DNA of 7,668 nucleotides from Paeniglutamicibacter cryotolerans (GTDB lineage Bacteria > Actinomycetota > Actinomycetes > Actinomycetales > Micrococcaceae), in the NCBI RefSeq assembly GCF_014190875.1, contig NZ_JACHVS010000006.1:1-7668 (forward strand), in the 5' to 3' direction. This document shows positions 5,165 to 7,668 of this stretch, in pieces; position 1 is the first letter of the stretch; every line of letters starts with the position of its first letter. The translations under genes were made by a program, and so were the position numbers. The notes under the pieces were generated by a model. The model was not told the DNA's origin. It saw only the letters and a list, made by a program, of their open reading frames with translations, and ran no database searches.

Positions 5165-5233
5165 GCCTTTAACCGGCGTGTTGCCCTGACTTGGGCATGG
5201 GGTCACGGGGCGCCCCCACGTATCGTTGGGGCC

Positions 5234-5434
5234 ATGGCGCATAAAGGACACCCGGGAGCTTCTCTCGGCGGCGGCATCGTCCACACCCGGAAGAAGAAAC
5301 CGAAGCAGCGGAACACCACACCGTGTCCGGTCTGTGGATCAGGCAAAGGTCAACCCTGTTTTGAGCAGGTGCCTGGCCGGGGTCTGCGTGATTTGCCGAA
5401 GACCCACTTCCAAAAGGATTCCAATCATCCATGA
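5234..5434 (+). CDS. Small CCCH zinc-finger protein
   Basis: 66 aa from the ATG at 5234. A longer frame from a TTG at 5117 would run through the leader hairpin and has no ribosome-binding site, so I prefer the shorter form. After a basic N-terminal part (HTRKKKPKQR, 17-26) comes PCPVCGSGKGQPC, then PKTHFQK. C31, C34, C42 and H58 make a C-x2-C-x7-C-x15-H zinc-binding pattern. This resembles the small zinc-binding domains common in actinobacteria and their phages, which probably bind DNA. The TGA stop overlaps the ATG of the next gene (ATGA), so the two are translated together and probably act together, perhaps at the structured region just upstream. Confidence 0.75.
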   Translation: MAHKGHPGASLGGGIVHTRKKKPKQRNTTPCPVCGSGKGQPCFEQVPGRGLRDLPKTHFQKDSNHP

Positions 5435-5967
5435 CTGACACCGCAATCGGGACACCCCCAATAATGGGCCTGGCCGAAGCAGCACGCGAATGCGGAATTT
5501 CGGTGTCCACCCTTCGCCGTCGCAAGGAAGCGCTCGTCACCGCCGGTGCCACGGTGTCGCCAAAGGGCTGGGAGATTCCCATTCCCGCACTGGTCGCCCT
5601 CGGCTATCTGGGTTCCACAACGCCACCCCCTGCCAGTCCCGTGACACCTGCCACGAAACCCCCGGGTGATGCCCGGGTGGAAGCCGCCCTAATAGAGGTG
5701 GATTCATTACGTGCCAGGTTGGCCGACGCGGAGCAGCGGGCCGCTGTTGCCGAAGCGATTGCGGGTGAACGTGAACGGGTAATCCAGGCACAAGCAGCCA
5801 CCCTTCGCATGCTGGAGCGTGGAACACCCGCCGGACCCGCTGAGAGCCTTCCTGATACCTCCGATGACGGGTACCCTGATAACCCCGCGACAGCCCCTGT
5901 GAAGGTCCCGCTGATGGCCCCTGATAGTCGCCCTAAACGGTGGTTATCCTTTGGTCGCCGACGCTAG
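5431..5967 (+). CDS. HTH plus coiled-coil DNA-binding protein (RepB/KfrA-like layout)
   Basis: 178 aa from an ATG overlapping the zinc-finger gene's stop. Residues 13-35 (GLAEAARECGISVSTLRRR) form a MerR/excisionase-like helix-turn-helix, followed by a short wing (GWEIPIPALVALGYL, 46-60). A Pro/Thr linker leads to a long charged helix at about 82-130 (EVDSLRARLADAEQRAAVAEA), probably a dimerising coiled coil. An acidic Pro-rich stretch follows, and the end is basic (RPKRWLSFGRRR). An N-terminal HTH plus coiled coil is typical of accessory replication or partition proteins of actinobacterial plasmids. Its position downstream of the origin-like region fits that role, but a general plasmid regulator is possible. 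The gene is convergent with the resolvase gene, and both stop codons lie in the same CTAG. Confidence 0.75.
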   Translation: MTDTAIGTPPIMGLAEAARECGISVSTLRRRKEALVTAGATVSPKGWEIPIPALVALGYLGSTTPPPASPVTPATKPPGDARVEAALIEVDSLRARLADAEQRAAVAEAIAGERERVIQAQAATLRMLERGTPAGPAESLPDTSDDGYPDNPATAPVKVPLMAPDSRPKRWLSFGRRR

Positions 5968-6626
5968 GAAACGTGGGCCCAGACCTCGGACTCCAGGATC
6001 TTCTTCACTGTTGCCGGATACCATCGCACACCGCCCTGTGCCGTCGGTGTCCCGTCCTCAGTCAGCCCCTTGGCGATGGCCGTATACGTAGCACCGGCCC
6101 GACGTTCGGCCTTCATCCGCTTCACCACCGCAACGGGCAGCCCCGTGCGCCGGCCCAGCTTCACGCCCTCGCGCTTGCGCTGCGCCAGGCCCTCACGGGT
6201 TCGATCCCCAATCAGCCGGCGTTCGTACTGTGCGACAGACACCTGCACATTGGCCATGAACTCACCCTGGGACGTGGTGGTGTCCAGATCCATCTCGCTG
6301 AGCACCATGGCCCAGCCCTCGCGCCGCGACCTTCCCATGAGCCCGGCGAAATCTTCGACGCTGCGGCTGATGCGGTCGATCCGAATGGCCAGCAAGTAGT
6401 GGGCCGCTCCCGCGGTGAGCATGTCCAGCGCCTCGTTCAATACCGGACGCATCTTGCGGGACATGGACTTGCCAGAGGCCTGTTCCCGCATGACCACCAC
6501 GTTCCAGCCCCGAAGCTGCGCAACCTGACTCAGGACCACCACCTGGGCATCTAGGCTGGCCCCCTTGCTGGCCTGTTCCTCGGTGGAGACGCGGGCGTAA
6601 ACGATGGCTGTCTTGATCGGGTTCAC
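5964..6626 (-). CDS. Serine recombinase (plasmid resolvase/invertase)
   Basis: 220 aa from a GTG at 6626-6624. The N-terminal catalytic domain has YARVSTEEQ with nucleophile S14. The active-site arginines follow in IRIDRISRS, and a typical EFMANVQVSVAQYER stretch is present. The C-terminal part (VKRMKAERRAGATYTAIAKGL, then WYPATVKKIL) is the DNA-binding HTH. Length is normal for small resolvases and invertases. On a plasmid such enzymes usually resolve dimers at a nearby res site; here a 38-bp palindrome ends two bases before the start codon. A TGGTATAAAT extended -10 in that palindrome lies seven bases before the GTG. This implies a leaderless transcript and repression by the recombinase itself. 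Invertase function is less likely because no second copy of the site is seen. Confidence 0.9.
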   Translation of the reverse strand: MNPIKTAIVYARVSTEEQASKGASLDAQVVVLSQVAQLRGWNVVVMREQASGKSMSRKMRPVLNEALDMLTAGAAHYLLAIRIDRISRSVEDFAGLMGRSRREGWAMVLSEMDLDTTTSQGEFMANVQVSVAQYERRLIGDRTREGLAQRKREGVKLGRRTGLPVAVVKRMKAERRAGATYTAIAKGLTEDGTPTAQGGVRWYPATVKKILESEVWAHVS

Positions 6627-6628
6627 GT

Positions 6629-6666
6629 CAATATTTATACCAAACGGACGTTTGATATAAATATTG
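6629..6666. promoter_or_regulatory. 38-bp palindrome: probable resolvase binding/crossover site and promoter
   Basis: CAATATTTATACCAAACG (6629-6646) and the complement of 6649-6666 agree at 17 of 18 positions around a central GA. It is AT-rich in GC-rich surroundings. Serine recombinases bind dyads of this kind and cut with a two-base stagger at the centre, which here would be GA. The minus-strand arm contains an extended -10 (TGGTATAAAT) for the resolvase gene. I see no clear accessory res subsites in the 57 bases up to the HTH gene. Confidence 0.7.
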
Positions 6667-6722
6667 GCTTGAGCGCACTCCGCCGGTTCCTTAGCGTGGA
6701 TTTCTGTATCGCTCTTCCTTCT

Positions 6723-7668
6723 CTATTCAAAGTATTTCTCTGCTTTTTTACGGATCTTTGCCAGACGCTTCGAAACAGCGGAGTGGGTACTGTAACCCAG
6801 CTTTTCAGCAATTTCTGCCTGTCGAGTAAAACCACTCGTCAGTAGAACAACGATCTCTCGTTCCTTTGGGTCAAGCAGAGTGAGGAAATCAGTAGTAACG
6901 ATATTTCCAACCACTTCTGTTTCAGGGCCCTGCACGGGAACCGTATCGGGAAGTTCAATAAAGGAGACTTTCACCTTTGACCTGGTGTGGTTTATTTTCC
7001 GTTCAAAATCTTCGCGTGCATGAGACCACCGAGGAGAAAAATCGTCGTGAGCGCGATGGGAACGGATTGTATCGATGATTCCCCTCAGCTGCCCGGTGCT
7101 GTCAGCGTTTTCAACCGTCTCCCGCACTGCTTCTGCTGCTTCTTCTTCTCCGGTCCAGATATCCCCACCCATACGAGGGAAACCTGGAGTCACTCCTTCA
7201 AGGAAGCTTCCATCGCTCATTTGAACCCGGCTTGGTATCTCTACATCTTTTTCGACCAATGAAAATTCGCCCAGTACGCTCTGCATAAACGACGTAACCG
7301 GAGGAATCCAATAGTCCAAGTTGTGCGCTAAAAGTTTAAGGGGGTCATTTTTAGAGAATGCACCTAATGGTGACCCCGAAACTAGATGCGGCCATACGGC
7401 GGAAGCCCAAGCATTAGCGAGCCGACCCTCAAAGTCATGGGGTAAATATCTATCAACATCACCATGAGCTATCTGAAACGGCCACTGTCCCATTCGAAGA
7501 AAAGGAAGCCCAAACTGCTTGAGTTTCCGTGCAGAAAGCATGTGAAAAAGTGGAGCATATTCGTAGTAGCGGGACTTTGTTCTGGGGACAAGAATGAAGT
7601 TGCAGTCACCCTGATCAGCCAAGGTCTTGAGCGGCTCAACTAATTCGTCTTCATCAAAATAGCGACGT
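6723..7668 (-). CDS. C-terminal part of the 398-aa protein with a sigma-region-4/LuxR-like HTH
   Basis: The frame is open from the window edge (7668) to a TAG at 6723-6725. A TTG at 7622-7620 could be read as a start, but the upstream codons (RRYFDEDELVEPLKT) are open and join in phase to the frame at 251-1, giving 398 aa. The last 50 residues, beginning LDPKEREIVVLL and continuing through AEIAEKLGYSTHSAVSKRL to a Lys-rich end, look like a sigma-70 region 4 or LuxR-type helix-turn-helix, so DNA binding is likely. The preceding ~270 residues (FILVPRTKSRYYEYAPLFHML and a Trp/Pro-rich section) match no family I know. No transmembrane segments or catalytic motif stand out. Codon use is less GC-rich than in the neighbouring resolvase gene, suggesting separate acquisition. 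It could be a plasmid regulator, a partition-like factor or a defence/cargo protein; the role is unknown. Confidence 0.8.
   Translation of the reverse strand, partial: RRYFDEDELVEPLKTLADQGDCNFILVPRTKSRYYEYAPLFHMLSARKLKQFGLPFLRMGQWPFQIAHGDVDRYLPHDFEGRLANAWASAVWPHLVSGSPLGAFSKNDPLKLLAHNLDYWIPPVTSFMQSVLGEFSLVEKDVEIPSRVQMSDGSFLEGVTPGFPRMGGDIWTGEEEAAEAVRETVENADSTGQLRGIIDTIRSHRAHDDFSPRWSHAREDFERKINHTRSKVKVSFIELPDTVPVQGPETEVVGNIVTTDFLTLLDPKEREIVVLLTSGFTRQAEIAEKLGYSTHSAVSKRLAKIRKKAEKYFE

Larger units (their letters stand above)
4440..5233. other. Structured non-coding region; replication-origin candidate
   Basis: About 790 bases hold no credible gene; the open frames here run through inverted repeats and lack good starts. 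The region is packed with secondary structure: GTTGAGGGAG (4589-4598) with CTCTCTCAAC (4658-4667, one mismatch); the three-way repeat at 4671-4750; the 15-bp repeat at 4757-4810; the hairpin at 5130-5164; and an AT-rich patch at about 5101-5130 that stands out from GC-rich surroundings. It lies directly upstream of the zinc-finger/HTH gene pair. Together these suggest a plasmid origin (double- or single-strand) or a large structured RNA. I cannot tell which. Confidence 0.5.

Noticed and set aside
5117..5233. N-terminal extension of the zinc-finger protein from a TTG
   Set aside because: No Shine-Dalgarno, and the extension would encode the leader hairpin. The ATG at 5234 is simpler.
1..7668. 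CRISPR arrays, insertion sequences and rRNA genes
   Set aside because: No regularly spaced repeats, no transposase with flanking terminal repeats and no rRNA-like sequence were seen. The serine recombinase looks like a plasmid resolvase, not part of a transposon.

Overview
The window reads as one complete small circular plasmid of a high-GC Gram-positive actinobacterium, most likely a Micrococcales (Arthrobacter-like) host. The host call rests on three things: GC-rich codon use in the mobilisation, lipoprotein, zinc-finger/HTH and resolvase genes; gene families typical of actinobacterial plasmids (short actinobacterial-type relaxase with MobC, CCCH 'phage-type' zinc finger, HTH plus coiled-coil protein); and probable leaderless or GTG starts. 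Circularity is inferred. A minus-strand reading frame that starts at 251 with a strong Shine-Dalgarno runs off base 1 in mid-codon. The minus-strand frame entering at base 7668 begins with exactly the missing base and stays open to 6723, so joining the ends gives one uninterrupted 398-codon gene.

Layout. (a) 1-1758, minus strand: a double winged-helix protein with a basic tail (possible replication initiator), a 90-aa two-membrane-segment protein, then the 398-aa protein with a C-terminal sigma-region-4/LuxR-like HTH that crosses the junction and ends at 6723. This block is visibly less GC-rich than the rest. (b) 1760-2190: non-coding, with a promoter and operator-like dyad for the winged-helix gene, a terminator-like hairpin, and competing hairpins in front of a 36-aa hydrophobic peptide gene (2193-2303). 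(c) 2316-2355: a shared bidirectional terminator. (d) 2432-3636, minus: translationally coupled mobC and relaxase. (e) 3637-4009: four successive inverted repeats, the best oriT candidate. (f) 4010-4402, plus: a small secreted lipoprotein. (g) 4400-5230: about 800 bases of structured non-coding DNA, the best replication-origin candidate. (h) 5234-5967, plus: a coupled zinc-finger/HTH-coiled-coil gene pair. (i) 5964-6626, minus: a serine resolvase whose GTG start lies two bases from a near-perfect 38-bp palindrome, probably its recombination and autoregulatory site.

How it may work together. The resolvase and palindrome would resolve plasmid dimers. MobC, relaxase and oriT would make the plasmid mobilisable by a helper, since no conjugation channel genes are present. 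Replication would depend on the winged-helix protein and/or the zinc-finger/HTH pair acting at a structured non-coding region. No classical Rep of a family I can name with certainty is present. No antibiotic, metal or catabolic cargo is recognisable. The unexplained cargo is the two-membrane-segment protein with the 398-aa HTH protein, and the 36-aa hydrophobic peptide with its switch-like leader.
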